Shown: in pieces, positions 33,560 through 45,039 of the stretch
Numbering within the stretch: position 1 is the stretch's first letter
How the letters are laid out: the number at the start of each line of letters is the position of its first letter
DNA from: Apricaphanius iberus
Lineage: Eukaryota > Chordata > Actinopteri > Cyprinodontiformes > Aphaniidae
Length of the DNA stretch: 64,000 bases
NCBI GenBank assembly: GCA_028564705.1
Contig: JAPXFQ010000351.1
Location: 1,798,001 to 1,862,000, forward strand
Reading direction: 5' to 3'
Notes under the pieces: generated by a model
What the model was told of the DNA's origin: nothing
What the model saw: only the letters and a program-made list of their open reading frames with translations
The model's database searches: none
Made by a program: the position numbers and the translations under genes

Positions 33560-34957
33560 GCTGTCATGGCCCCTCCCTGGGTTGCCACCTTATCGCGGTG
33601 GAGGTGTTTGAGTGTCCCAATGATCCTAGGAGCTAAGTTGTCGGGGCCCTAATGCCCCACTCTGGAGCCAGGCCTGGAGGTGGGGCACGTTTGCGAGCGC
33701 CTGGTGACCGGGCCTTTACCCATGGGGCACGGCAGGGTTCAGAGTTCCGACTGAACATCGTCTGCCTTGACTCGATACACGGCTCTGGCTCTGGAACACG
33801 TCTCCTCGAAAGGGGTTGGACTGTCTTCCACTCTGGAGTTGCTCCCATTGAGAGGCGCTGAGCTGGGATGGGCATACTTGTTGCCCCCCATCTCGCCGCC
33901 TGTACATTGGGGTTTACCCTGGTGAATGAGAGGGTAGCTTCCCTCCGCCTACGGGTGGGGGGTTGGGTCCTGACTATTGTTTGTGTCTACGCACCAAACA
34001 GTAGATCAGATTACCCACCCTTCTTGGAGTCCTTGGAGGGGGTGCTGGAGAGTGCTTCTTCAGGGGAGTCCCTCATTTTGCTGGGGGACTTCAAGGCTGA
34101 TATGGGCAATGATAGTGAGACCTGGAGAGGCATGGTTGGGCAGAATCTGACCTGCGGCCGCATGTTTTGGACACTCAGGCGAAGATAGGGGTGGAGCTAT
34201 CCACCGACCACTACCTGGTGTGACTCAGCTCCGGTGGCTGGGGAGGATTCTGGACAGACCTAGCAGGCCCAAACGAGTTGTGAGAGTCTGCTGGGAACAT
34301 CTGGCCCCTGTCAGAAGGAGTTTCAACTCCCACCTCCGGCAGAACTTCGAACACGTCCTGGGGGAGGCAGGGGACATTGAATCTGAGTGGGCCATGTTCC
34401 GTGCCTCCATTGTCAAGGTGGCTGACCGTAGTTGTGGCCACAAGGTGGTCGGTGCCTGTCTGGCGGCAACCCTCGAACCCACTGGTGGACACCAGCGGTG
34501 AGGGATGCTGTCAAGCTGAAGGAGTCCTATCGGGCCTTTCTGGCCTGTGGGACTCCGGAAGCAGCTGATAGGTACCAGCAGGCCAAGCAGAGTGCGGCTC
34601 GGATGGTCGCTGAGGCAAAAACTGGGGCATAGGAGGAGTTTGGAGAGACCATGGAGAATGACTTCCGTATGGCTTCGAAGCAGTTCTGGTCCAACATCCG
34701 GCATCTGTGGGGGGAAGCGGTCTGCCACCAACACTATTTATTGTGCTGCTGACCTCAACATGGGACATCTTGGGTCGGTGGGTGGAATACTTCGAAGACC
34801 TCCTCAATCCAACCGACACGCTTCCTGTTTGGAAGCAGGGTCTGCGGACTTTGGCACGGGCTCTCCAATCTCTGGTGATGAGGTCACCAAAGTCGTTAAA
34901 AAGCTCCTTGGTGGCAGGGCTCCGGGGGTGGTTGAGATTCGACTCTGGATGTTGTAG
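33560..34957 (+). pseudogene. Non-LTR retrotransposon: 5' UTR, endonuclease and RT leader, truncated before RT
   Basis: A G+C-rich 5' UTR-like lead (GGTTGCCACCTTATCGCGGT) is followed by an APE-type endonuclease: LDSIHGSGSGTRLLERGW, one in-frame TGA at 33,862, then NERVASLRLRVGG, VCVYAPNSRSDYPPFLESLE and LILLGDFKADMGNDSETWRG (consensus G-D-F-N; Asn replaced by Lys). After an internal deletion ELSTDHYLV (S-T-D-H motif) appears, then RPKRVVRVCWEHLA, RRSFNSHLRQ, ESYRAFLACGTPEAADRYQQ, WVEYFEDLLNPT and GGRAPGV in shifted frames, at which point (34,957) the element stops, before any polymerase motif. The clade is probably an I/Nimb- or RTE-like group; not settled. It is dead. Confidence 0.8.
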
Positions 34958-34959
34958 GG

Positions 34960-35530
34960 CTGGTAGTCTGTATAGCAGCAGAGGAGCAGGAGTTCTCCGT
35001 GGTGATCAGATACCTGGAGCAAGATCGGTGCTGTTATCTCATTCCACGCGCAGGTTGGCAGCAGGCTTCCTTCGGGCAGCGGTAGCAGGCGAAGTTGGTG
35101 TGTGAGAGAAGGGAAAAGCCGGCACCGAGCCTATGGTGTCAAGCTGGAGAAGCCAGAATAGCAGCAGAGGAACAGGATGTCTCTAGGCGGTCATAGAGCT
35201 GGATCGGCTGCAAGGCAGCAGATTCGGAGTCTCAATAGACTGGAGGATCGCTGGTTAGATCAGTATGAAGAACACAGATCAGGCGCTGGAAGCATGAACA
35301 AATCGATGTCTGAGAGATGAGAGGTGAGTCAAAAGTCTTTTAACTGTTGAGAAAATCCGTGTTGTCATGATGACATGCTTTTTGCTGGAGCTTTCTTTAA
35401 ACTAAGCCCGCCTATGTCCTCACGTACTACCTTTCTGCTGGGATGGTAATGGATACACCGGTTTTAGGCTGTACCGTGCCATCCCGTTCGGGTCTAAAGC
35501 ACCCCTAGTGGAAAAGGGGCATTAGCGTAC
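34960..35530. repeat. Unnamed repeat, copy 1
   Basis: The part at 35,190-35,420 aligns with 57,550-57,760: GACTGGAGGATCGCTGGTTA/GACTGGATGATCGCTGGTTA, GAACACAG, CATGAACAAA/CATGAACTAA, AGGTGAGTCAAAAG/AGGTGAGTTAAAAG, GCTTTTTGCTGGA and TGTCCTCAC. The right end (35,450-35,530) has CCGTGCCATCCCG and CTAGTGGAAAAGGGGC, wording I associate with short fish DNA elements. No coding motif. Confidence 0.6.
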
Positions 35531-36850
35531 CAAGTCCGGTGGGGAGACATAGTGACCAGTCAGGACGACTGGTTCTGGACCTAAAAGACTTCAGTCTGGA
35601 AGTGTTGTTGATCCGCAGGCTTCCTCCAGCCCCTTGGTAAACGATGCTTGAAAGTGTCTGGATGTTGGGGGAGAGCCAAAGGTGAAGGGACAGCTAAGTA
35701 GGTGGACGATGGAGGAAACAGCCCAGGTGAACACAGACAACAAGTGCCCACCATAATCCACATCTTCAAGTCCACACAATGGGTGTAGAATTGGAAGTGG
35801 AAGAAATGGAAGTGGAAATGGAAGTGGAGCAATGTGGAAGGGAGATGGGAGTTCAGCTACTCTACAGTGTAAAAAAAATAGGATTTGTATTTTTTGCACT
35901 TTTCCAACTAGTTTTTAAAAATCAAACAATATTTAGCTTTACAAGCATATATGTAGATTTTTTTACTTTTTTTTTCTTTGTAAAGTTTATTTCTTACTTA
36001 TATTTTCTGATCTTATATACAGGTCCAGGCCTGCTCTAAGGCGGAAGGTGATAGATGCATGATGGATTTTAGGAGTTAAATACTAATATTGCAAGGAGAA
36101 GGGAGAATAATCTTACTGTCAGAGCAGAGGAGTTAGTGCAGATTTTCTGACAAGTTAAGCGTACAAGAGGGGTGAGTTTGGCAGGAAGCGAGTTTGCAGT
36201 CCAGTAAGTTAACTGTGTCTTGGTTTGTTCCCAGGACAGGCAGTTGATGACTGACAGAGATCCCAGGTAGGTTGTTATGCAGGAGCATACCGAGGAGTGG
36301 CAGGGAGACTGACGGGGATACAGAGGAAGCTTGATCACAAGGAGGAGGTGACGATCCAGTAGCAAGTCCTCCATGGAGTAATGGACACAGTGAGAAAACC
36401 ATCTGGAATCTGCCTCAGAGAATCCATCCCTCTAAGTACTGATGCTGGTTGCTGCTGAAGAGATTCAGTGGGGACACACTTGCCAGTTGCACTCTACAGA
36501 GTAAGAAAGTGGGAAAAGGCATACAGACACAAACACACCTATTTTCAAGTACACGAACAAGTGAATACAACTTGCGCACTGACTGCACAGACAATATGAA
36601 CCAAAGCCACATTATTGTGCACAAATATCTGGCCGATATATTGTAGCATGTTCTGATATAAATGCAGTATATATGTTGAGTTGAGGAATTATATGGTGTC
36701 TTTAACCTGGGTGCATCGAAGAAACAATGTAAGTTAAACATAAATTTCTTTCTGAAATGTCTACAAATAACATCCCAGCCGAGTTTGCCCTTGCCTTCTC
36801 TTTTTATAGCGACACCATTTGACTAGCTCGGTTCCATGCCACGCCCATCA
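35531..36850. other. Unassigned spacer
   Basis: No recognised gene or family. A GGAAGTGGAAAT-rich purine patch lies at 35,790-35,840. Confidence 0.35.
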
Positions 36851-39470
36851 AGGTGAGGGCTCTCATTACAGCTTTAGCTTCCCATCGAGATAGGGAGTTT
36901 GTAAAATTTTTAGTCCACGGTTTCACTCACGGGTTTCATCCAGGCATAGAAGTTCTCCCAGATTGTTCAGCCCACTGTAACAAACTGCGGTCTGCGCTCT
37001 CCGAACCTGAATCAGTGGACTCTCTCCTCCACAAGGAGGTCAAGGAGGGATTCATGATTGGTCCTTTCAGCAATCCCTCCTTTTGCTATCTTTAGGGTCA
37101 GTCCCTTAGGCGTAGCTACCCGTAAGTATTCCGGCAAAAAGCGGTTGATTATCGACCTCTCGGCTCCCCATGGATCCTCCGTGCCCAGCATTAACAGCCT
37201 CACCCCCTTACCCGATTTCTCAATGCAGTATAACACTCTCGACCATGCCATCGGTCTTATTCGTCTGGCAGGTCAGAATGTGTGGCTTGCCAAAGCTGAC
37301 ATTACTAGTGCTTTTAAGGATCTCCCTCTTCATCCAGACTTTTGGCGATTCTTCGGCATCTGTTGGAAGGGAGCCTACTATTTTGCAATTCGGCTCACCT
37401 TTGGATGCAGAAGTAGCTCAAGAATCTTCGATTCGCTTTCCGAAGCATTATGCTGGATTCTAATAAACACCTACGCCTTATTTTCTTCACCTCTTCGCTG
37501 ACTTTTTAGTCGTCACCCCCGCTTCATCACTGCCTCGTATGGGACTTACTTACTTACTGAGGCTTTCTCTGACACTGGCATTCCTCTTTCAGAGGAGAAG
37601 ACAGTGGGCCCTATTACCTCACTGGAATTCTTAGGTGTCACCCTTGATTCAACCTCCTTTCAGGCTTCAATGCCACTCGAAAAGGTCCATCGGATCTCCC
37701 TCATTCTCTCAAAATTCATTCTGGCAGATTAATGCTCAAGCTTCAACAGCTTTTGTCACTTCTCGGTCTCCTTAACTACGCTGTTCTCATTATTCCCCAG
37801 GGCTGGTCCTTCATCTCTCACCTCCTTTCCACTGCTGCAAGTGTACAATCACTTCACGATCGGCTCATCATCTCCCTTAATCTCCCTTCCAGATGATATC
37901 CAACTCTACACCGATACCACACCTTCCATTGGTTTTGGCGGCTATTATGGTGGGAGGTGGTTCGCATCAAACTGGCCCCCCGAGTTCGACTCCATGTGGC
38001 TTCAGTCTGCCTCGCCTTCCTTAGCTCTCCCTGAGCTCTACCCCATAATTATTGCTGCCCTTCTTTGGGGTCACGAATGGTCTCAAAAGTCTATTCTCAT
38101 CCACTCTGATAACTCTGCCGTAGTAGATATCATAAATAAAGGTCGATCCCATTCTCCTTCCATTATGCAGTTTATCCGCAAACTCACTCTCGTTTCAGCC
38201 CAGCATCAGTTTCTGCTTCGCGCAGCTCATGTTCCAGGTCACAAAAACATTATTGCTGACTCTCTCTCTCGTTTATCTTTTCAGAAATTCAGATCCTTGG
38301 CTCCTGCAGCTGATCACAATCCAACTCCGGTCCCACCATTTTCAGCCACCATCTACAACTGACTCCACCACTTTTACACCTCTCCATCGCATCCCAGAAT
38401 TCGATTCTCAACAGTTTCGCTCCTGGTACTCTCTCATCTTACCTAACTGGCTGGAATGCCTTCAAGGCCTTTCACAGATCATACGGTTTATCTTTTCCCT
38501 CACTCAATCCCATGTCTATCTACCAGTTTGTCACTCACTCTCACTCCGTTCAAAAAATTTGTACAGCCACCATCCAAACCTATCTTTCCGGTATCAGTTT
38601 CTTTTTTAAGTTAGCAACCAGGAGTATCTGTCCAGCCCTAAATCACAGCCATGTAACTATGTTACTGGAAGGTCTGAGAAAGCAAGAACCTTCAGCAGCT
38701 ATTCAACGTTTGCATCTTACATCCCACCTCGTTAGTCGTTTTATTTCCACACTTCTCTCTTGCTATTTAACTCCCATTTATCGACTCAACGTTAGAGTCT
38801 GTGTTTCTGGTCGCATACTTTGGTTTTTCTATGTTGCTCAGAGTTCGCCCTGACTTCATCTCGATTTGATCATTCCATTCATTCCTGTCTCTCTGATATC
38901 ACTATTCATAACCAGGACACTCTTATCTACACCCTTTGCAGAAGTAAAAAACCGACCAGCTTGGTTCATCCTGCCTTATCTACCTCAATTCGGACCTCAG
39001 CCCTTATGACCCATCTGCAACTACATTCGGTCCCGACTAAGCAGTAACGCTAAACCCTCCGACCCAGTTTTCATCACAGAATCTAGCAGCCGCGCAACAA
39101 GGTTTTGGTTTACTGGTCATTTACGTCAAGTTCTTATACAGTCAGGATTCTCCCCGGAACACTATTCAGTCCACTCCTTTCGCATAGGAGCAGGTACCTC
39201 AGGGATTTCAGACAATCTAATACAGATTTTAGGCCATTGGTCTTCACCTGCTTACCGATCCTACATACGTAATAACTTGCCTGACCTGAGCCGTGCTCAC
39301 TCGCTCCTCTGTTAATCTATAAGACCATCTTTGGGGGTCCTGAGCAGGCACAGGAAAGACAAACTCCTGAAGACTGCACCCCCACAATGAGTCTACCTCC
39401 TGACCTCATCGGCTTGTCTCCCCAGACTTCCGTTTTCCCGTTCATTCAATAAACCTTTAATCACAATCTA
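36850..39470 (+). pseudogene. DIRS-type retrotransposon: RT, RNase H, tyrosine recombinase
   Basis: Domains in order. RT: FVKFLVHGFTHGFHPGIEVL, LLHKEVKEGFMIGPF (frame 1), then PLGVATRKYSGKKRLIIDLS, WLAKADITSAFKDLPLHPDF (motif A) and AYYFAIRLTFGCRSSSRIFD (frame 2). The motif-C stretch near 37,480-37,520 is broken, followed by PLSEEKTVGPITSLEFLGVT. RNase H at 37,880-38,340: LYTDTTPSIGFGGYYGGRWF, HSDNSAVVDIINKGRS, HVPGHKNIIADSLSRL. Tyrosine recombinase at 38,390-39,315, broken into three frames. The reading ends at TAA 39,315, followed by a CAATAAACC signal near 39,447. DIRS elements integrate with the recombinase instead of a DDE integrase. At least five frameshifts or stops make it dead. Split or inverted terminal repeats were not found. 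Confidence 0.88.
39010..39315 (+). pseudogene. DIRS tyrosine recombinase, C-terminal catalytic part
   Basis: This 101-codon open frame lacks an ATG because it is the tail of a longer gene; a TGA at 39,007 separates it from upstream frames. It contains VHSFRIGAGTSG with His (codon at 39,172) and Arg (39,181) of the H-x-x-R box, and LGHWSSPAYRSYIR with the Tyr nucleophile (39,253). Upstream, at 38,820-38,860, the frame reads FLCCSEF where DIRS recombinases have FLRCSEF, so the first catalytic Arg has become Cys. Confidence 0.85.
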
Positions 39471-41290
39471 TGATGTGTGGTCCTCGCTAGTGAAATACAT
39501 ATTAATGAGCAATAATCCATTTGATGCGACAGGCCTGTTAAATTACCTCTTGTGGAAGAAGGACCTTTCACTAATAATTATATGATTGAGGCGTTTTCGT
39601 GCCTGTTGGTGTAGCACATTGCACTGATGAAATCAAGTACTGAGAAGGATGTGATCATCTTTGAGGAAGTGCCTCCGTGGATCTCATACCAGGAGATGTA
39701 AGATCATTGGGCCTAACAGATGAAAGAGCTGGGAGCACGGAAGCTTCTGTATATTTGGTTTGCCAACACAGAAGAAGCCACTGTATCATGACAGATCTCA
39801 TTAATTAAAGAGTGATCTTATTAACAGCAAGGAATCACAAGAGCAGGCTTTTTCCAGTTGGCTTTTATCTGCTCCCTTCCATCTTTCTTTGTTTTTTTAT
39901 TAGCCTAAACAACAGTTTGATCACACACTGGGAAAAAGCCTCTCCCAGCTGAATGGCAAGAAAAAGGTTGCAGTGAAGCAGAAAGGGGGAAAACGTGCAG
40001 GGTATCTCTACCAGGAGTGTAACACACAGACAGACACGCACATATAACACACACGCACAGGCCAGATGCATCTCAATTCCAATTAGGTAATGGGAGCCGA
40101 CAGCAGGCATGAGCAAACCGCACGTGTGCTCCGAGCCAGAGAGGAGGGTTGGACGGATCTTTTCAAGCGGTATTTCAGAGGCTCCTTGACCAAAGGATGA
40201 AGACAGGTGGTTACACCAGAAAACTGATAGCTGTGAGTCATCTCTGAAGAACTGATAAGTTTTCTAGGTGGTGTTCCGCAGCATGGAGAACTTACATATG
40301 TGTGTCAGAGATAGAGATGGATAGATAGAGAGAGAGAGAGAAAGTGAGAAAGAATGGAAAAAGGGATTCTGATATGACTGATTGAAGCTGATAGATTGCA
40401 AAAAAAGAAGTAGCCGGCTTGAACACTGGGAGAGTAATTGTCAGGGTGAGGATTTCCTTCTTCTCTGTTGCATTCGACAAAACTGAAACAGCAGCCATTA
40501 CACACATATCCCTGTCAAGAGGATAAATGTAGCTACAGATGTCTGGCTTTAACTCGGAAAAGTGCATCAACCTTGCACAGGAAGTCACATTCTGAAGATT
40601 TACTGTCACAGATAACATGTCAATCATGCAGCCAGCCGGCCAGCCTGTCCCTGTCTCTCCGTTTCTGTTTCTCTAAAAACCGACTCGCTTCCCCACACAC
40701 CAACACACACAGCAACACAGATAATCATGAACCCAATGACAGAATGAACCTTGTTAATCTGCTCATCATTTTTTGTCATTCAGACTGGCCACATTTTGCA
40801 CATCTGTCATGCTTACATTTTGTATGTTTTTTGCATAGCGCTGCTCCATTCTAACGAGGTATTCTTCTTTTTGAGCTGTATGGTCATGATATTTTCTGTC
40901 AGCATGCTGACTCTTGCCACTTTGTCTTCCATGTCCAGTAACCCAAATCCTTTTGTGCTCAAATATCTGATTAGCAAGCACATACTGAGGCAGGACCAAG
41001 GACCTTTACAGTCACTGTTTTTACCGTAATTACAGAAATAAATTTGTAATTGTGGGTGTTTTTTGTGAGGCTTACCTGCTTTTAAACTGAGAAAGGAAGT
41101 CTTAGCCAAGCTGCTGAAGTCACTGTTGGCAGTGACACAAAAGTCACTTTTTGGAAAAGTTCATCATCAGTTTTTGCTGTGATGTTACACATTTGTTAGA
41201 TAATTGCACAGAGTGATCATAGCATAAGGAGAGGTTTAAAAATTGGTTTATGAACTTTTAAGTCTATTTTTCTTCTTCAACTTTATATCC
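39471..41290. other. Spacer with a GA/GATA-rich patch
   Basis: No supported gene. A GATA/GA-rich tract lies at 40,312-40,341. Overlapping ORFs at 40,292-41,109 on both strands have no motif and look like chance. Confidence 0.35.
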
Positions 41291-41429
41291 ATACACAGTA
41301 CGTTTACATGCACATCCAATTGAGCTGTTGACAGTAATTGGACTCATGGCCTAGCTAGAGTTGAGAGTTGACTTCCAATTTACATGTAACAAGGCATGAT
41401 AGATCCATGTTCTCAATCTGTTTACGCTA

Positions 41430-42085
41430 AATTCTGACTCTAACATTTGAATGTATCAACAGAAATCGAGACTCATCAGACCAGGAAACATTTTTCCAGT
41501 CTTCAACTGTCAAATTTTCGTGAGCTTGTGCAAATAGTATCCTCTTTTTTCTATTTATAGTGGAGATGAGTGGTACCCAGTGGGGTCTTCTGCTGTTGTA
41601 GCCCATCCGCCTCAAGGTTGTACGTGTTGTGGCTTCACAAATGCTTTGCTGCATTCCTTGGTTGTAACTAGTGGTTATTTCAGTCAAAGTTGCTCTTCTA
41701 TCAGCTTGAATCAGTCGGCCCATTCTCCTCTGACCTCTAGCATCAACAAGGCATTTCGCCCACAGGACTGCCGCATACTGGATGTTTTTCCCTTTTCACA
41801 CCATTCTTTGTAAACCCTAGAAATGGTTTTGCGTGAAAATCCCAGTCACTGAGCAGGTTGTGAAATACTTAGACCGGTCTGTCTGGCACCAACATGCCAC
41901 GCTCAAAATTGCTTGAATCACCTTTCTTTCCCATTCTTACATTCAGTTTGGAGCCCAGGAGATTGTCTTGACCAGGACCACACCACTAAATGCATTGAAG
42001 CAACTGCCATGCGATTGGTTGATTAGATAATTGCATTAAGTGGAAATCTAACATGTTTCTAATAATCATTTAGGTGAGTGTATAA
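41430..42085 (-). pseudogene. Tc1-like transposon, 5' half with transposase N-terminus
   Basis: On the minus strand the copy starts near 42,085 with the Tc1 terminus ATACACTCACCTAAATGATT and the following leader, then the DNA-binding half in shifted frames. The clear frame 41,723-41,430 reads MGRLIQADRRATLTEITTSY, then EATTRTTLRRMGYNSRRPHW and VEDWKNVSWSDESRFLLIHS, which includes the first catalytic Asp (W-S-D-E-S). The copy stops before the second and third acidic residues and the other terminus. It is a different Tc1 family from the one at 25.6 kb. Confidence 0.88.
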
Positions 42086-42240
42086 TACTATATTTTTTCA
42101 AGAACAGAATATGAAATAAATTCTACATGTCAAGTTATGTTCCAATATTTGCTGTGCAGTAGAACTGAGACGTTAGTCATTAGAAAAATGTATTTTAAAT
42201 AAAATTCTCACATATTGCCATCTGTCGTTGAGAAGTCGAA

Positions 42241-42683
42241 TGTACTTTGTTGAGGTAAAACTGCCACCCCGAATTCAGGACCTTGGAACTTTTAAACACA
42301 GTGGAGATTGGAGTTGATGAGAATGAATCCACTCAGAGACTCTGTCAAAATTCACCGTTGCAACGGGAGAACACCCTCCGCTCTATACAGACCCCTGTCT
42401 GCTCCAGCAGCTGCCTGTATGTGTTCTGGGGTCCTTTAGCAAGCAGGCTTGTTTTATTTCTTTGTCACAGGGCGTTAACATTTTACACAGTCTTGTACAG
42501 TAGTTTTCCAAATGCTCAATAGTTTTTCACTGTACGTACGTTTTCATGAGAAAGTCACCTCCTCTGTATTCTCACACTCAGTGCAAGCTACACTGTTACA
42601 CATATAATACCCCAATGGAGGGGTGAGCATCCTTGGCCCAACATGAACTCAAAGTTATAACTCAGAGATACAGTTTTCCTTCA
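42241..42683 (-). mobile_element. Endogenous retrovirus LTR (3' LTR of minus-strand provirus)
   Basis: On the minus strand the segment begins TGAAGGAAAACTG directly after a purine tract, holds an AATAAA signal (complement at 42,453-42,458) with a GCCTGCTTGCTAAAGGACCC stretch after it, and can end in ...CAAAGTACA at 42,241, giving the TG...CA form and a length near 443 bp. The outer edge is inferred; GGTTTTACCTCAACA 10 bp inward would also fit. No partner LTR was found in the window. Confidence 0.55.
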
Positions 42684-42694
42684 ATTCCCCCTTT
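42684..42694 (-). promoter_or_regulatory. Retroviral polypurine tract
   Basis: On the minus strand AAAAGGGGGAAT immediately precedes the LTR start. This is the primer site for plus-strand DNA synthesis in LTR retroelements, and its position supports the LTR call. Confidence 0.6.
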
Positions 42695-42830
42695 TGAACT
42701 CTTTAAAGAGTTCAATCAAAAACCCTAAGGAAGCATAGGCTGTTAAAACCCAAAAATAGTGAGATAATAAGTAAAAATAGGTAATATAAAAGTACAAAAA
42801 TGAGGAAATAGCGAAGCAATTTATATCACG

Positions 42831-42960
42831 TCTTCTGTATCTTCATTCTCATTTTCTGTAGCTAGTAATGCAGTCATCATGCATGCATGATCAGGAGGAG
42901 GTGGTGCAATGGCAGTGGTTATCATTATTTTGTCAATAGTAAACTGCTATAATTGTATGA
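42831..42960 (-). pseudogene. Possible retroviral env cytoplasmic tail remnant
   Basis: A minus-strand open stretch ends in a stop at 42,831, with a Pro-rich segment (APPPPDH) followed by an acidic tail, located between integrase and polypurine tract where env ends. Most of env is missing. The assignment rests mainly on position; recognition by sequence is weak. Confidence 0.4.
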
Positions 42961-43189
42961 TGTAAAAATAATAAAAAAGATGGTAAAAAAATAGTAAAAT
43001 AAATGTTCTGTTTTTGTTGGCCTTGGTCTCTCGTTAGTTGACCCTCCACTGGCTCCTGGCAGCTGCGAGAGTAAGGCTTAGATGCTTCTTGACCGGCTTC
43101 TCCTAATCCAGGTCCTCTTCATCTTTCTGGATCCAGGGGTAGACTGCCCTGGACCCTGTGACTTTGCCGGGGATTATTCTGCCCCACTA

Positions 43190-43790
43190 TTTGGCGCCGT
43201 CACCTAATTGGAGATCTCTTTGAACCTCAGTGAGTGCTCTTTGTGGCTCATTCGCGGAGGTGCACTGGCTCCAATGGTACCAGGTTTCTCCTTTCCCTTT
43301 CAGGCGGACCGCGTGTGAGGTTCTTTCCACGATCTGCTATGGCCCCGTCCACCTTGGTTCTGACCACTTTCGTTTGGTGACCTTCAGGAGTACCCACTCT
43401 ACACCTGGAGTTGTAGTTCCTGTTTTCTCGGGAGTCTGGTCCTGCACCTGCTTAGAAAATTGAGAGACCAGACTATGTAATATGTTATAATACGTTCTTT
43501 TACACAGATTTCCTTCTTTTTCAGGCAGAAGAGGTAGTCTGTTACTGGGGCCAGGAAACTGTCTGCCTGTGTGAAGTTCATGTGGGGTAAATCCTGTAGC
43601 AGTATTAACGGAGCTCCTGACAGGCATTAATGCTAATGGTAGAGCTTCCACCCAATTCATTTTTGTCTGTGCACAGATTTTGGCCAATTTGTTTTTTACT
43701 GATTGATTAATTCTCTCCACTTTACCTTGAGACTGAGGATGATACATTGTCCCAAACTTATGTTTCAAGCCCAATACACTCTCTACTTCT
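43190..43790 (-). pseudogene. Endogenous retrovirus integrase, C-terminal half
   Basis: Minus-strand reading from 43,774 contains YHPQSQGKVERINQ with the last catalytic Glu of a retroviral integrase, the NWVEALPLALM and GFTPHEL phrases of the core's end, and after about 100 residues the C-terminal GPY/F-type domain (VTKRKWSEPRWTGP). A premature stop at about 43,337 interrupts it, after which WYHWSQCTSAN continues in the same frame. This layout is typical of gamma/epsilon-like fish retroviruses. gag, protease, reverse transcriptase and the first two thirds of integrase are absent. The provirus is internally deleted and cannot be active. Confidence 0.85.
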
Positions 43791-45039
43791 ACCCTTCATA
43801 AATAAAAATAAAGGGCGGAGCTCGTCTTGGCGTTTAAGTTTCGCAGAGGAATTGAGGTTTTAGATTCAGTCAGTTATTTCCCCTACACTAAGGAGTTTAT
43901 ATCTGAGGTCGGGATGCACAGAACTACTTAGTAATTCTCTCCCGAGTCCTCCACTCCTCCAAACACACATTCAGTCACTTCAAAAAATGACTGTCGCACT
44001 TTTCAATATTATTTCAACTTACTCAGTACTCATTTACACACACACTAACCTCTTTCATTTCCGGAGACGGACCAGCTCACACCAAATTCTGTTCACGGAG
44101 CTCACCCGTGCGTCAGACCTACGCAGACTTGCGCAGAAATCCGTTCCCAACAGGAAGGTCGCACACAACCTTTTTCTGCGAATCTTTTCGTTTCTCACTG
44201 TGCCTTTAAGTCAAGGATGCCTCCTCAGACTTAGGATCGCCCACATCCGAAGCTCTGCGTCCGCTCTTACTCCGCTTCCAATCAAACAATCAATAACTTC
44301 AAATCGATCAATAGGGCCTACTCACACGCTATCTCTCTGTCCCGGACAAACATCCCTCTTCAAGCCGCGCATTCTCCACCATATATGTAAAGTATTAATA
44401 TTCTTCAACGTCATTTAGTAATTCGATTTTCTGAGTAGCATGTAAAGTAGGACTCGGCTCTCAACAGGGGCGAGCCTTTAGTCTGATCACTCCAAAAAGC
44501 TTGATTTAGTTGTGAATGTAAACGTAGTGACTGTTTGATTGTGATACACTTGTTGTTGCTGCTTGTTCTGTTGTTCTTCCCGCTTCCCCTGTGTCTTCAT
44601 TTCCAGAGGGCAGAGTGGCCACGCTGCCAATAGCTCCTCCTGACTGCCGTTTATACACAGATACATTTTTTTCTCCTATCGCATTTCCTAGGTACCATAG
44701 TCCAATTTCTCAAACTCCAGATCAGTTTCACTTCAGTCAAGCTAAGTTGTATACATGCATTTCAAAAGTCCAATTTCAGTCACACTAATACAATACTTAG
44801 AATTTCTCTTGCTGCATGTAAATGCACTGACAGTCATCTGAGCAGCATAGGTGAAGTTGGGAATTTGTCAACCTGAGTTTACTAATATAATCATAAATCT
44901 AATCCGCACATTGGTTTCTATAATAGATGAGTTAATGTGATTTAAATTATTGCTTTCTTGTGTAGACAGGAACAAAAGGACCTAACCATAATAGTTTTTT
45001 GCATTACAGTGACTTCACACATAACGAATAGTATAAAAG
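43791..45039. other. Unassigned segment
   Basis: No recognised family apart from the possible right arm of the enclosing DNA element (about 44,480-44,834). A 143-codon ORF at 43,987-44,418 has no motif I recognise. Confidence 0.35.

Larger units (their letters stand above)
41294..44834. mobile_element. Possible old DNA transposon enclosing the Tc1 and retrovirus remnants
   Basis: CAGTACGTTTACATGCA at 41,298 and the complement of TGCATGTAAATGCACTG near 44,817 form an inverted pair (15 of 17 bases), and both arms continue with AATTGGACT-type wording (41,335 and, inverted, near 44,775). Fish DNA elements with CAGTGCATTTACATGCAC-type ends are common. The span would be an old element later filled by insertions. 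No transposase or target duplication was identified, so this remains tentative. Confidence 0.35.

Noticed and set aside
40292..41109. Cluster of ORFs of 66-128 codons on both strands
   Set aside because: No motifs, mutual overlap and repeat-like flanks (GA tract); judged chance.
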